Origin: Actinomycetaceae bacterium | GTDB taxonomy: Bacteria; Actinomycetota; Actinomycetes; Actinomycetales; Actinomycetaceae | Direction: 5' to 3' | Length of the DNA: 58,814 nucleotides | NCBI GenBank assembly: GCA_030532515.1 | Contig: JAUNKY010000006.1 | Location: forward strand, 1-58,814 | Shown: positions 35,511 through 44,386 of the stretch, one piece after another | How positions within the stretch are numbered: position 1 is the stretch's first letter | How the letters are laid out: every line of letters starts with the position of its first letter | The notes under the pieces: generated by a model | What the model was told of the DNA's origin: nothing | The model's database searches: none | What the model saw: only the letters and a program-made list of their open reading frames with translations | Position numbers and translations under genes: made by a program

Positions 35511-37394
35511 CTACTTATCTTGGGGGATTGGCCCACCGTAAATCTCATCGATTACGTCTGCGAACGCCTCGTGTACAGCGCGACGCTTAACCTTCATAGA
35601 AGGAGTTAAGAAGCCATTCGCCTCACTGAAATCAGTGTCCAAAACCTTAATCTTACGGATCGATTCAGCCCTGGAAACCGCTTCATTAGCGCGTTCAACC
35701 GCACGGTGCAAAGCATGCATAACTTCCGGATGCTGGGTAGCTTCTGAAACACTCATCGGAGGTAAACCGTGATTAGCCAACCAACCGGGAAGCATTTCCG
35801 CATCAAGGGTAAGCAAAGCTGCAATGAAAGGACGCTGATCGCCAACCACCACTACCTGGGAAACCAGCGGGTGCGCGCGCAACGGATCTTCCAAAGCTGC
35901 CGGAGCCACATTCTTACCGCCAGCAGTAACGATCAGCTCCTTAGCACGACCGGTAATGCGCAAATAGCCATCGCGATCCAAGTACCCAATGTCACCGGTC
36001 TTGAACCAACCCTGCACAAAACATTCGTCGCTTTCCACTGGCATATTGTGGTAGCCACTGAAAACGGAAGGACCCTTCACTAAGATTTCGCCTTCATCGG
36101 AAATGCGCACGCCTACGGTAGAAATTGGGGGACCAACAGTCCCAATCTTAGACAGGCGAGGAGTATTAACCGACAGTGGACCAACCGTTTCAGTAAGCCC
36201 ATAACCTTCCAAAACGGTAATGCCTAAACCACGGTAGAAGTGCCCCAGGCGCTCACCCAACGGGCCACCGCCAGAAATCACGTACTTACAGTTGCCCCCC
36301 AGCAGATCCCGTAGCTTTCGGTAAACTAACGCATCTGCTAACCGGTGCTGAGCACGTAAAGTCTTAGAAGGCCCCTCTTCGGTATCCAAAGCCTTCGAAT
36401 ACGCAATGGCAGTTGCTGCAGCCCAACGGAACGTCTTTAACTTCATCCCCGAAGCCGCGGATTGTTCGGCTGAGTTATAGATCTTTTCCAAAACACGTGG
36501 CACGCCCAACAGGTAAGAAGGCTTGAAAGACTCCAAATCAGTCAGCAAGTTCTTAATATCAGGCGTATGTGCCAAAATCCCCTGTCCGGTGAGCTGGAAA
36601 ACTTCCAGGAAACGCGCGTAAACGTGGGCAAGAGGCAAGAACAAAAGTAGACGAGAACGCTTATGAGCGGCAATCTCACCCATCCAAGAATGCCCGTTTT
36701 GCGCCAGAACCGTGAAGTTCCCGTGAGAAAGCTCCGCGCCCTTAGGCTGGCCCGTAGTTCCAGAAGTGTAAACGATCGTTGCTAAATCCGCGATGGTCAT
36801 TTGCGAAATGCGTTCTTCAACCGCTGCTAAAGGTACGTCGTGGCCGGCCGCGTTGATCTTCAACAGCGCCGAGTTATCCAAAGAAAGCACCTTCAGACTC
36901 CCCGCCGCACTGGAACGCGCCGCCTGTACCAACTGTGCCAAAACCATCGTTTCAACAACTACCAGCTTCACCTGGGCATCGTGCAGAATGTGGGAAATCT
37001 GTTCAACTGAAGAAGTTTCGTAAATCGGCACAACTACCAGGCCCGCAGACCAAGCTGCGACATCCAGCAGCGTCCACTCATAGCGAGTATGCGACATAAT
37101 CGCTACCACGTCGCCACGTTCTAAGCCCATACCGATGAAGCCACGCGCCAGATCATTAACTTCGTCTAAGAACTCGGCGCCACTGATGTTGCGCCAGTTC
37201 GCGCCCATCTGCGTCTTTCGGGCAATAATCGGAGCCTTCGGAGACCGTTCAATGCGCTTGCGAATCAACCAAGGAATCGTCATATGCATTTCGGTTTTTT
37301 CCAATACTGGACCGTGCCATTCGAGCACTTCAGTAGTTGCTTTCGGCTGGTCTACGTCCGCATCCACGGCGTGTTCCATCGTTTCTTCCACCAT
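35511..37394 (-). CDS. Long-chain fatty acid-CoA ligase (FadD15-like)
   Basis: 627 residues of the ANL superfamily. The AMP-binding P-loop is IVYTSGTTGQPKGAELSH; the A5 motif is GYGLTETVGP; A7-A8 is WFKTGDIGYLDRDGYLRITGRAKELI; A10 region SMKVKRR. It activates fatty acids to acyl-CoA through acyl-AMP. It matches the AMP-forming long-chain type typical of Actinobacteria. The start at 37394 is tentative: an internal methionine five codons on is also possible. Neighbouring genes give no pathway context. Confidence 0.92.
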   Translation of the reverse strand: MVEETMEHAVDADVDQPKATTEVLEWHGPVLEKTEMHMTIPWLIRKRIERSPKAPIIARKTQMGANWRNISGAEFLDEVNDLARGFIGMGLERGDVVAIMSHTRYEWTLLDVAAWSAGLVVVPIYETSSVEQISHILHDAQVKLVVVETMVLAQLVQAARSSAAGSLKVLSLDNSALLKINAAGHDVPLAAVEERISQMTIADLATIVYTSGTTGQPKGAELSHGNFTVLAQNGHSWMGEIAAHKRSRLLLFLPLAHVYARFLEVFQLTGQGILAHTPDIKNLLTDLESFKPSYLLGVPRVLEKIYNSAEQSAASGMKLKTFRWAAATAIAYSKALDTEEGPSKTLRAQHRLADALVYRKLRDLLGGNCKYVISGGGPLGERLGHFYRGLGITVLEGYGLTETVGPLSVNTPRLSKIGTVGPPISTVGVRISDEGEILVKGPSVFSGYHNMPVESDECFVQGWFKTGDIGYLDRDGYLRITGRAKELIVTAGGKNVAPAALEDPLRAHPLVSQVVVVGDQRPFIAALLTLDAEMLPGWLANHGLPPMSVSEATQHPEVMHALHRAVERANEAVSRAESIRKIKVLDTDFSEANGFLTPSMKVKRRAVHEAFADVIDEIYGGPIPQDK

Positions 37395-37537
37395 AAAATC
37401 CTACTTTTCCCAGATACGGGTGAGTGGGGGAGTCTTTCCCCAACAGGTACTATACACCTGCGAGCTGAAAACTGGCGGGTTTACCCGCTTTAGTTAGGTT
37501 GCCGAATAATTGGCAGTTTAGTTGAGAGCTAGCATTT

Positions 37538-37567
37538 CCGCCCTCGAAAATTTCTTCCCGAGGGCGG
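37538..37567. terminator. Inverted CGAGGGCGG pair between acyl-CoA ligase and valS
   Basis: CCGCCCTCG (37538-37546) and CGAGGGCGG (37559-37567) form a 9-bp stem with a 12-nt loop. It lies 46 nt beyond the valS stop and probably terminates it. Both arms are copies of the widespread word. Confidence 0.6.
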
Positions 37568-37612
37568 ACGTGCCAACTATCCGCAAGCTGAAAAGCCTAC
37601 CGGGACTGAACC

Positions 37613-40273
37613 CTATGCCTTCTGCTTGGCGGGAGCTTCTCCCAGCGTGTAATCGCTGACGGTTACTTCTTCTGAAGCTGAGGTAACAATCGTGAAGTCG
37701 CCCTGAATGTGGGTGACGCGGGCCAAGTCTTCCTTCGAAGCCTCTAGCAAACCGACCAAGGCTGCCGGAGCTTCCAAAACCACGTGCAGGTAAGGAGTAC
37801 GTGGGGATACCTTTGCTTCGGACTTTACGCGGCGCAGGCGAACCAGAGCCTTGGAAGCGGCGTCCAAAATCGCTGGGTTGCCAGCGGCTGGCTGCAATGA
37901 ATCAGCAGTTGGCCAAGCTGCTTGGTGGACCGAACCAGGACGGTACCAAGACCAAACTTCTTCCGTAGCAAATGGGAGGAACGGCGCAAATAGGCGCACC
38001 ATGGTGTCGACAACCAGGGCCAGTGCGGAACGGGCTGATAGGGACTGGCCGGCGCTCCACTGTCCGTCGCGGTTGTAAGCGCGTTCCTTAACCAGTTCCA
38101 GGTAGTCGTCACAGAAAGTCCAGAAGAAGGTTTCGGAAACTTCCAAAGCACGCGTGTAGTCGAAGGCTTCAAATGCGTTCGTAGCGGCTTCGATTACCTT
38201 AACCAGTTCGCCGATGACAGAGCGGTCGAGTTCTTCGGTGACGTTTACTGGGTTCAGATCCAGGTCGGCTTCAGCGCCCATCGTGAGTGCGAACTTAGAA
38301 GCATTCAGCACCTTAATGGCCAGGCGGCGGCCAATCTTCATCTGAGATTCATCGAAAGCGGTGTCGGTCCCCAGGCGTGCTGAAGCAGCCCAGTAGCGTA
38401 CTGCGTCGGAACCGTGGGTTTCCAACAGACCCATCGGAGTAACTACGTTGCCCTTAGACTTGGACATCTTCTTACGGTCGGGGTCCAAAATCCAACCCGA
38501 CAGCAGAGCATGCTTCCATGGCAAACCGTCGAACTCAAGGTGAGAACGTACTACGGTAGAGAACAGCCAGGTGCGGATGATGTCGTGGCCCTGAGGACGC
38601 ACGTCCATAGGGAAAACATTCTTAAACAGCTTTTCGTCAGACAGCCAGCCACCGGCAATCTGCGGGGTTAGGGAAGAAGTTGCCCAGGTATCCATAATGT
38701 CAACTTCGGCGGCAAAACCACCTGGCTGGTCACGCTGATCTTCAGTGAAACCTGGTGGCACGTCGATAGTTGGGTCAACTGGTAGCTGGTCTTCAGTTGG
38801 GGTAAGTACCTGGTCGTAGTTGATGGTGCCATCAGCTTCAATCGCGTACCACAGTGGGAGCGGTACCCCGAAGAAACGCTGACGGGAAATCAGCCAGTCA
38901 GAGTTCAAGCCCTTCACCCAGTTGTCGTAGCGAACCGCCATGTATTCGGGGTGGAAATTGAGTTCTTCCCCGCGGGCAACCAGTTCGTCGCTGAGGTTCT
39001 TCAAAGCGCCGGGGCGGGTGAAGTCTTTTCCGCCGTTGCGAATGTACCACTGGCGTGAAGTCACGATTTCCAGTGGCTTATCACCCTTTTCGAAGAAGTT
39101 GGTCATACGCTGGGTGGGGGTGGGGTCCCCAATCATTTCTCCGCTGGCTGCCAGGGCTTCGACGATGGTCTTGCGCGCGGTGAAAGTGGTAGCTCCGGCG
39201 CAGGCAGCGTAGAGTTCGCGGCCCTTTGCGTCGGTGATCCACTCTGGGGTTTCAGCTTCCAGACGACCGTCCTTAGCCAGGATGGAACGCAGTGGCAACT
39301 GCAGTTCGCGCCACCACTGTACGTCAGTTAAGTCACCGAAAGTACAGCACATGGCAATACCGGCACCCTTATCGATTTCCGCAGCAGGGTGTGCCAAAAC
39401 TGGTACTTCAACGTTAAAGGCGGGGGAAGTTACAGTGGTGCCGAAAAGGTGCTTGTAGCGGGCATCATCTGGGTGTGCAATCAAAGCTACACAGGCGGGA
39501 AGCAATTCAGGGCGGGTGGTTTCGATAACTACGTCAGCGCCATCTGCAGTGTGGAAAGCTAACTTGTGGTAGAAACCTGGGTATTCGCGGGCTTCCAGTT
39601 CCGCCTGGGCAACGGCAGTTTGGAAAGTTACGTCCCACAGGCCCGGAGCAGCTGCCTGGTAGGCTTCGCCGCGAGCCAAGTTACGTAAGAAAGCGGCCTG
39701 AGCTACTTTCTGAGCCTTAGTGCCGATGGTTTGGTACTGGGTGTTCCAGTCTACGGACAGCCCCAGGCGACGCCACAGTTCTTCGAAACCTTTTTCGTCT
39801 TCTTCAGTGAGCTGCTGGCACAGTTCAATGAAGTTTTTACGGGAGATTGGCTGCTGGTCCTTGTTCTTAATGGAGGTAGCCGAACCCTGGTGTGGAGGAA
39901 CGAAGGCTGGGTCGTATGGCAAAGAAGGATCGCAGCGCACGCCGAAGTAGTTTTGGACGCGGCGTTCAGTTGGCAGACCGTTGTCATCCCAGCCCATGGG
40001 GTAGAACACGTTCATGCCGCGCATACGCTTGTAGCGGGCTACGGTGTCGGTGTGCGTGTAAGAGAAAACGTGTCCAACGTGCAGAGAACCAGAAACCGTT
40101 GGAGGAGGAGTGTCGATTGAGAATACTTCCGCGCGGGTAGTATCTGGGTTGAAAGCGTAGACATCAGAGTTCGCCCAGTTTTCGGTCCATTTAGTTTCCA
40201 GACCGTCAGCGCTAACTTTTTCCGGTACGGTTGGCGCGGGGAGGCGAGTTAAATCGCTTGCGTGAGAGGTCAT
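37613..40273 (-). CDS. valS: Valyl-tRNA synthetase
   Basis: 886 residues. Class I motifs: HIGH as HVGH in PPTVSGSLHVGHVFSY and KMSKS in DPDRKKMSKSKGN. The CP1 editing domain (about 200-420) and the anticodon-binding domain follow. The phrase TVSGSLHVGHVFSYTHTD, instead of NVTGSLHMGHA, places it in the group shared with archaea, Rickettsiales and some Actinobacteria, not the common bacterial ValRS. The C-terminal coiled coil is short. The start is ATG at 40273; AAGGAAAACGAGG lies just upstream. Confidence 0.95.
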   Translation of the reverse strand: MTSHASDLTRLPAPTVPEKVSADGLETKWTENWANSDVYAFNPDTTRAEVFSIDTPPPTVSGSLHVGHVFSYTHTDTVARYKRMRGMNVFYPMGWDDNGLPTERRVQNYFGVRCDPSLPYDPAFVPPHQGSATSIKNKDQQPISRKNFIELCQQLTEEDEKGFEELWRRLGLSVDWNTQYQTIGTKAQKVAQAAFLRNLARGEAYQAAAPGLWDVTFQTAVAQAELEAREYPGFYHKLAFHTADGADVVIETTRPELLPACVALIAHPDDARYKHLFGTTVTSPAFNVEVPVLAHPAAEIDKGAGIAMCCTFGDLTDVQWWRELQLPLRSILAKDGRLEAETPEWITDAKGRELYAACAGATTFTARKTIVEALAASGEMIGDPTPTQRMTNFFEKGDKPLEIVTSRQWYIRNGGKDFTRPGALKNLSDELVARGEELNFHPEYMAVRYDNWVKGLNSDWLISRQRFFGVPLPLWYAIEADGTINYDQVLTPTEDQLPVDPTIDVPPGFTEDQRDQPGGFAAEVDIMDTWATSSLTPQIAGGWLSDEKLFKNVFPMDVRPQGHDIIRTWLFSTVVRSHLEFDGLPWKHALLSGWILDPDRKKMSKSKGNVVTPMGLLETHGSDAVRYWAASARLGTDTAFDESQMKIGRRLAIKVLNASKFALTMGAEADLDLNPVNVTEELDRSVIGELVKVIEAATNAFEAFDYTRALEVSETFFWTFCDDYLELVKERAYNRDGQWSAGQSLSARSALALVVDTMVRLFAPFLPFATEEVWSWYRPGSVHQAAWPTADSLQPAAGNPAILDAASKALVRLRRVKSEAKVSPRTPYLHVVLEAPAALVGLLEASKEDLARVTHIQGDFTIVTSASEEVTVSDYTLGEAPAKQKA

Positions 40274-40506
40274 CGAGTCCTCGTTTTCCTTCTACTTTGG
40301 GGTGTCGCTTCCACCGCGGACAGTTGCTTCCCGCGGGTGGGTGCAGGCAAAAACTATACATCATAGAATTTACCTGGATTTAAGCAACTTTCCTAACCCA
40401 TTTTCAGGAAAACGGCTGGGCGTGAAAGAATCCACTTTTTTGCCTGCGCAGTTTTCTTTCTCCGAGGGTGGCAGACCCGGCTTTTCTATTTAACTAACGT
40501 GCAAAC

Positions 40507-41190
40507 TCAGTGCGCGTTTTCGGCATTTGCTTCTGCGGTTAACTGCTTGATTACGCGCATATTGTGGGCGCGGCAGTAAGCTTCGATTTTGTGGCTGGGA
40601 GCCTTCGCTTTAATAAGCTTTAAGATTTCTGCGTGTTCGGTTACTGAGCGCACGCACCATTCTAACGAGTAGCCGAAGTTGGCCAGGCGCTGAATTGAGT
40701 GCTGGTTCCACTCTTGCTGGAGGTGTGCTAACAGCCGCGGGTTTTGGCATTTAGAAGCTAGTAGTAGGTGGAACTGCGCGTTTAGAACTGAGAAAGCGTG
40801 CGGGGTGAAGTTGCGGCGCACCACCGCGCGCATCTGTTCATTGAGGTCTTCAGCTTGGCGGATTTCTGCCGGTGAAAGTAGGCTGGCGGAAACACCGGTG
40901 ACATAGGCTTCAATCACCGCCAGGGTTTCGATTGAATCTAAGAGATCTGTTTCTGAAACGGGAGTGACAATCGCCCCTACGTTGCGTTTGAAGTTAACTA
41001 GCCCTTCAGCTTCTAAACGGCGGATGGCTTCTCTTACCGGCACGGCTGAAACGTCGTATTTGCGAGCTAACCGGTCTAATACCAGACGTTCTTCAGAAGC
41101 TAAGACGCCGCTCAGAATTTCATCGCGCAGATGCTGGTAGACAAACTCAGCTTTGGAAACTCCGGGGTTTTCAGAAAAACCGGTGTTCAT
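40507..41190 (-). CDS. GntR-family (FadR/FCD subfamily) transcriptional regulator
   Basis: 227 residues. The N-terminal winged helix has the GntR signature (AEFVYQHLRDEILSGVL, VSAVPVREAIRRLEAEGLV). The C-terminal FCD effector domain follows (about 85-215), with the helix bundle and metal-binding histidines (NAQFHLLL, VTEHAEIL). FCD regulators sense small carboxylates. Its ATG overlaps the stop of proC by 4 nt, so it is expressed with proC and may regulate it or proline and amino-acid use. The ligand is unknown. Confidence 0.88.
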   Translation of the reverse strand: MNTGFSENPGVSKAEFVYQHLRDEILSGVLASEERLVLDRLARKYDVSAVPVREAIRRLEAEGLVNFKRNVGAIVTPVSETDLLDSIETLAVIEAYVTGVSASLLSPAEIRQAEDLNEQMRAVVRRNFTPHAFSVLNAQFHLLLASKCQNPRLLAHLQQEWNQHSIQRLANFGYSLEWCVRSVTEHAEILKLIKAKAPSHKIEAYCRAHNMRVIKQLTAEANAENAH

Positions 41191-42005
41191 TTTTGGGCTC
41201 CTAATTCCTTATCGCGGTTAATGCAAGCATCTACTGCGGCGGTGATTGCGGTTCCTGCTGACGCAGAACGTAATGCTAATAGACCGGCGATGGTTGTTCC
41301 TCCCGGGGAACAAACTTGGTCGATCAAGTTATTTGGAGTTAATGCTTGAGACTCAAGTTTATTCAAAACTAAGCTGGCACTGCCAATGAAAGTCTGCGCG
41401 ACGATTTGAACGGCTTCAGTTTTGGATAGTCCGTTCTTTACCCCAGCCATGGCAAAGGAATCGATTAACTCAAAGATCCAGGCTGGGGAACTACCGGCTA
41501 ACGCGGTGAAAGTTGACATGTAAGCTTCGTTGATTTCCAGACAGTCGCCGAAGGTTTCTGCAAAAGCAGTGGCTAACGCCCGGTGTTCTTCTGAAGCATG
41601 GGCGCCTACGCAAAGCGCGGTTACGGATTTACCGATCGAAGCATTCACATTCGGCATAAAACGGATGACGGGAACGCCCGGACCGGCGACGGTTTCTAAG
41701 TCTGCTAAGGAAGTGCCGGCAGCTAAGGAAATTACCAGGGGTTGGCGTTCTTGTATGATGTCGGAAATATCTGCCAGCACGTCTAAGATGACGTTTGGTT
41801 TAACTCCCAGAATCAGCACGTCACTTTGCTGCGCTACCTGGTAGTTGTCGGTGAGGTAGGTTGCTTGTAAAGCGGCGGCAAGTTGCGGTGCGCGCCGAGC
41901 GGTTTTATCTGTGAAAATACAATTTTCAGGGGTGAGGAAACCAGCATTGAAAGCGCCTGTTGCAATGGCAGAGACCATATTCCCAGCCCCGATAAAACCA
42001 AACAT
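41187..42005 (-). CDS. proC: Pyrroline-5-carboxylate reductase
   Basis: 272 residues. The Rossmann motif GFIGAGNMVSAI opens the protein, and the C-terminal signature DQVCSPGGTTIAGL with LALRSASAGTAI is that of ProC. It makes proline from P5C with NAD(P)H. It is translationally coupled to a GntR regulator downstream, an uncommon partner. It is divergent from comEA across about 120 nt. Confidence 0.94.
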   Translation of the reverse strand: MFGFIGAGNMVSAIATGAFNAGFLTPENCIFTDKTARRAPQLAAALQATYLTDNYQVAQQSDVLILGVKPNVILDVLADISDIIQERQPLVISLAAGTSLADLETVAGPGVPVIRFMPNVNASIGKSVTALCVGAHASEEHRALATAFAETFGDCLEINEAYMSTFTALAGSSPAWIFELIDSFAMAGVKNGLSKTEAVQIVAQTFIGSASLVLNKLESQALTPNNLIDQVCSPGGTTIAGLLALRSASAGTAITAAVDACINRDKELGAQK

Positions 42006-42116
42006 TTAACTCCGTACCTAACTCTCAAGTTGCCCGTAACTGTGCACAGGTGCATAAAAGAAAAAGTTATCCACAAAGCTACAAAGCTAAGCGGGCAAAC
42101 AGTTTTTCCTACTTCG

Positions 42117-42122
42117 CATAAT
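42117..42122 (+). promoter_or_regulatory. -10 box of the comEA-comEC-holA operon (leaderless start)
   Basis: CATAAT ends 6 nt before the comEA ATG at 42129, and no Shine-Dalgarno is present. The mRNA is probably leaderless. A good -35 is not visible. Confidence 0.45.
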
Positions 42123-42128
42123 AGCAAG

Positions 42129-42944
42129 ATGGAAGCACTTACCAGGCCAGAACAGCAAAAGAGATTCAAAGCAAAGCTCACCCAGCTAAGCTCAGCCAGC
42201 CAAAGAATTCGCGCCCAAATCTCTCCGGGCGCAGCCATTGGTTTAATCCTCATGCTCGCTTTAATCAGCCTGGTATCAGTCTGGAATCTGACACGTGCTA
42301 AACCGCAAAACCCGTATCTCTACGACACTGAAAGCAGCTTTTCAAAAGCCGTCACAAACCTAGAAACCACCTTAGAAGAACCCGCAGGGAACGCTGCGCC
42401 GCCGGCTGCGGGGGTAGATCTACCAATTTCCAAGGCAACCAGTAAAAACGCAGAAACAAGAATTACCATCTATATTTCTGGCGCAGTAAATGTGCCTGGA
42501 CTCTATGAGTTAGCGCCACAGGCGCGGGTAAATGACGCCGTGAAAGCAGCCAAAGGACTTACCGCAGAAGCTGACCGAAATGCCATAAACTTAGCCACTT
42601 TTCTAACCGACGGAGACCACGTGCACATCCCGACCCAAACTGAATCCGGGGCGGCAAAGCCATCTGGTTTCCAAATCAACAATCAAAGTGGGGTGGAAAC
42701 GAAAAACGGTCAGGGGCGCCCTCGGGAAGAAAACGGTACTGCCCCCAGCCTTGGTTCCTGCATAGATATTCGCACAGCAGATGAAACCCAGCTGCAAACC
42801 CTGGCGGGAATCGGACCAAAAACTGCCGCCAACATTGTGCAATACAGAGGAGAAGTGGGCTTGCGCGTTCCGGAAGACCTGCTACAAGTGCGGGGGATTG
42901 GTATGAAAACTTACCAAAGATTGGTGCCGCAACTATGTCCGTAA
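42129..42944 (+). CDS. comEA: ComEA-type DNA-binding competence protein
   Basis: 271 residues from the ATG at 42129; an open frame extends further upstream but into promoter sequence. One transmembrane helix (34-54), an SLBB-like domain (about 112-170, ISGAVNVPGLYELAPQARVNDAV) and a C-terminal helix-hairpin-helix pair (about 212-271, LAGIGPKTAANIVQYR and VRGIGMKTYQRL) form the full ComEA layout. It binds incoming DNA outside the membrane. A CGCCCTCGGGAA word at 42717-42728 is translated as RPREEN in the linker before the HhH domain. It overlaps comEC by 10 nt. Confidence 0.92.
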   Translation: MEALTRPEQQKRFKAKLTQLSSASQRIRAQISPGAAIGLILMLALISLVSVWNLTRAKPQNPYLYDTESSFSKAVTNLETTLEEPAGNAAPPAAGVDLPISKATSKNAETRITIYISGAVNVPGLYELAPQARVNDAVKAAKGLTAEADRNAINLATFLTDGDHVHIPTQTESGAAKPSGFQINNQSGVETKNGQGRPREENGTAPSLGSCIDIRTADETQLQTLAGIGPKTAANIVQYRGEVGLRVPEDLLQVRGIGMKTYQRLVPQLCP

Positions 42945-44386
42945 ACCTGCGGGCCGTAGACCTATCCTTGGTAGCGCCGGCGCTGGGAACCTGGGGAATC
43001 TGCTTGGCTGCATTACACGGCATGTCACCCCTGGCGCTTGTAAGCTTACTACTGGTCTTAGTATGGATAAGTAGCCTGCTGATAAATCAACATGTGCAGC
43101 GACGCCCGCGCCATGGGCAAAAACAATCGGGGTCGGCTGTGCTACTTACCGGCGTTACTGCCGTAATCTTAGGAATCGCCGCGCTACAAGCACACCTGCA
43201 TTACCGCCACTATACAGAGAATGACTTAAGTGGCAGCTGCCTGAGTCGGTGCGAACTTGAAGTTGTACTGGGGCGCGCTGCCACAGCTACCAAAACTGGC
43301 TACAGTGCGCCGGCGACTATCGTAAGTAGCGGCAATCAACAGTTGATTTTGCAAGGAAAAGGGCTTAAATCCTGGAAGACAAATGATCGATTGTGGGTGC
43401 GCGGACAGTTAAAAACCGGGGCAGATGCGCCGAATCTGGGGATTTTCCGCGTTGAAACGCTTGCGGTTTTAGAAACTAGTTTTGCCCATCAGGTAGCTAC
43501 GCAGCTTGAACTTGCGACCAGTTCTACGCAAAGTGGAGCTTTGATTAAGGCAATGACGCTGGGTGATCTATCGGGACTAGACACTGATACTCGAGCGCAG
43601 ATCCGCGCGGCTGGCGTTTCCCACCTGGTAGCTATCTCGGGTCTGCATTTGGCCATCATCCTGGGGATGTTTCATGCGTTGCTACCCGGACGCCCCCGCC
43701 ATAAGATTGGGGCAACTTGGCTGGGAATGCTATTGGTTCTGGCAAGTGTCGGCTGGCAGCCTTCCATCGTGCGCGCCACCACCATGTTGGCAATCACGAC
43801 GGTGGGGACATATTTGAAGCGGCATTCTCAGGGAGTTAACTCGCTGGCAGCTGTCATCCTAATTTGGTTGATTTATGACCCTTGGTTGGCGCGTTCTATC
43901 GGATTCTTACTTTCTGTTGTAGCTACGCTCGCGGTTTTAGGGGTCTCTATTTCGGCGCAAAACCTGGAGCATTTTGAAATGGAAAGAGCGGGGCGGAAGT
44001 TTTGGTTGGCTGCGCGCCCGGTGCTTCTAGTGCCTGTGTTTGCGCAGTTAGTAACCAGCCTCTTTACGGTAAGCCAGCTGGGGACATTTGCAACCTACGG
44101 GATCTTCACGAATCTATTGCTTTCCCCAGTTATTCCACTGATTACTGGTGGAGGGGTGATTATTTTAGTCACCAGCTTACTTAGCTTGCAGTTAGCGACG
44201 TGGGTTAGTTACGCTGTGGAAGTTTTTGCTGGGCTTAGTTTGGATTTGATTACGTTTGTGGCGCAGTTACCGGGGGCTTTTTTAGAAGGTGCCGCTGCCT
44301 GGTGGGGGTTAGGCGTGCAATACCTGCTGGCTGGGATTAGTTTTATATGTTGGCGGGGTATGAGAAGCTATTTACATGGCAGTTAG
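42935..44386 (+). CDS. comEC: ComEC/Rec2-family channel protein without metallo-beta-lactamase domain
   Basis: 483 residues with about ten transmembrane helices. The Competence domain is clear: SGALIKAMTLGDLSGLD, IRAAGVSHLVAISGLHLAIILG and the helix with GVNSLAAVILIWLIYDPWLARSIGFLLSV. The N-terminal DUF4131-like part with an external Cys pair (GSCLSRCELEV) is present. The protein ends after the Competence domain and lacks the C-terminal metallo-beta-lactamase-like nuclease domain of full-length ComEC (usually 700 or more residues). It would form the DNA channel; strand degradation would need another nuclease. It overlaps comEA and holA. Confidence 0.9.
   Translation: MSVNLRAVDLSLVAPALGTWGICLAALHGMSPLALVSLLLVLVWISSLLINQHVQRRPRHGQKQSGSAVLLTGVTAVILGIAALQAHLHYRHYTENDLSGSCLSRCELEVVLGRAATATKTGYSAPATIVSSGNQQLILQGKGLKSWKTNDRLWVRGQLKTGADAPNLGIFRVETLAVLETSFAHQVATQLELATSSTQSGALIKAMTLGDLSGLDTDTRAQIRAAGVSHLVAISGLHLAIILGMFHALLPGRPRHKIGATWLGMLLVLASVGWQPSIVRATTMLAITTVGTYLKRHSQGVNSLAAVILIWLIYDPWLARSIGFLLSVVATLAVLGVSISAQNLEHFEMERAGRKFWLAARPVLLVPVFAQLVTSLFTVSQLGTFATYGIFTNLLLSPVIPLITGGGVIILVTSLLSLQLATWVSYAVEVFAGLSLDLITFVAQLPGAFLEGAAAWWGLGVQYLLAGISFICWRGMRSYLHGS

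Noticed and set aside
41883..42128. Upstream extension of comEA
   Set aside because: The frame is open but crosses the promoter and the start of proC on the other strand; the ATG at 42129 follows a -10 box and gives a normal ComEA.
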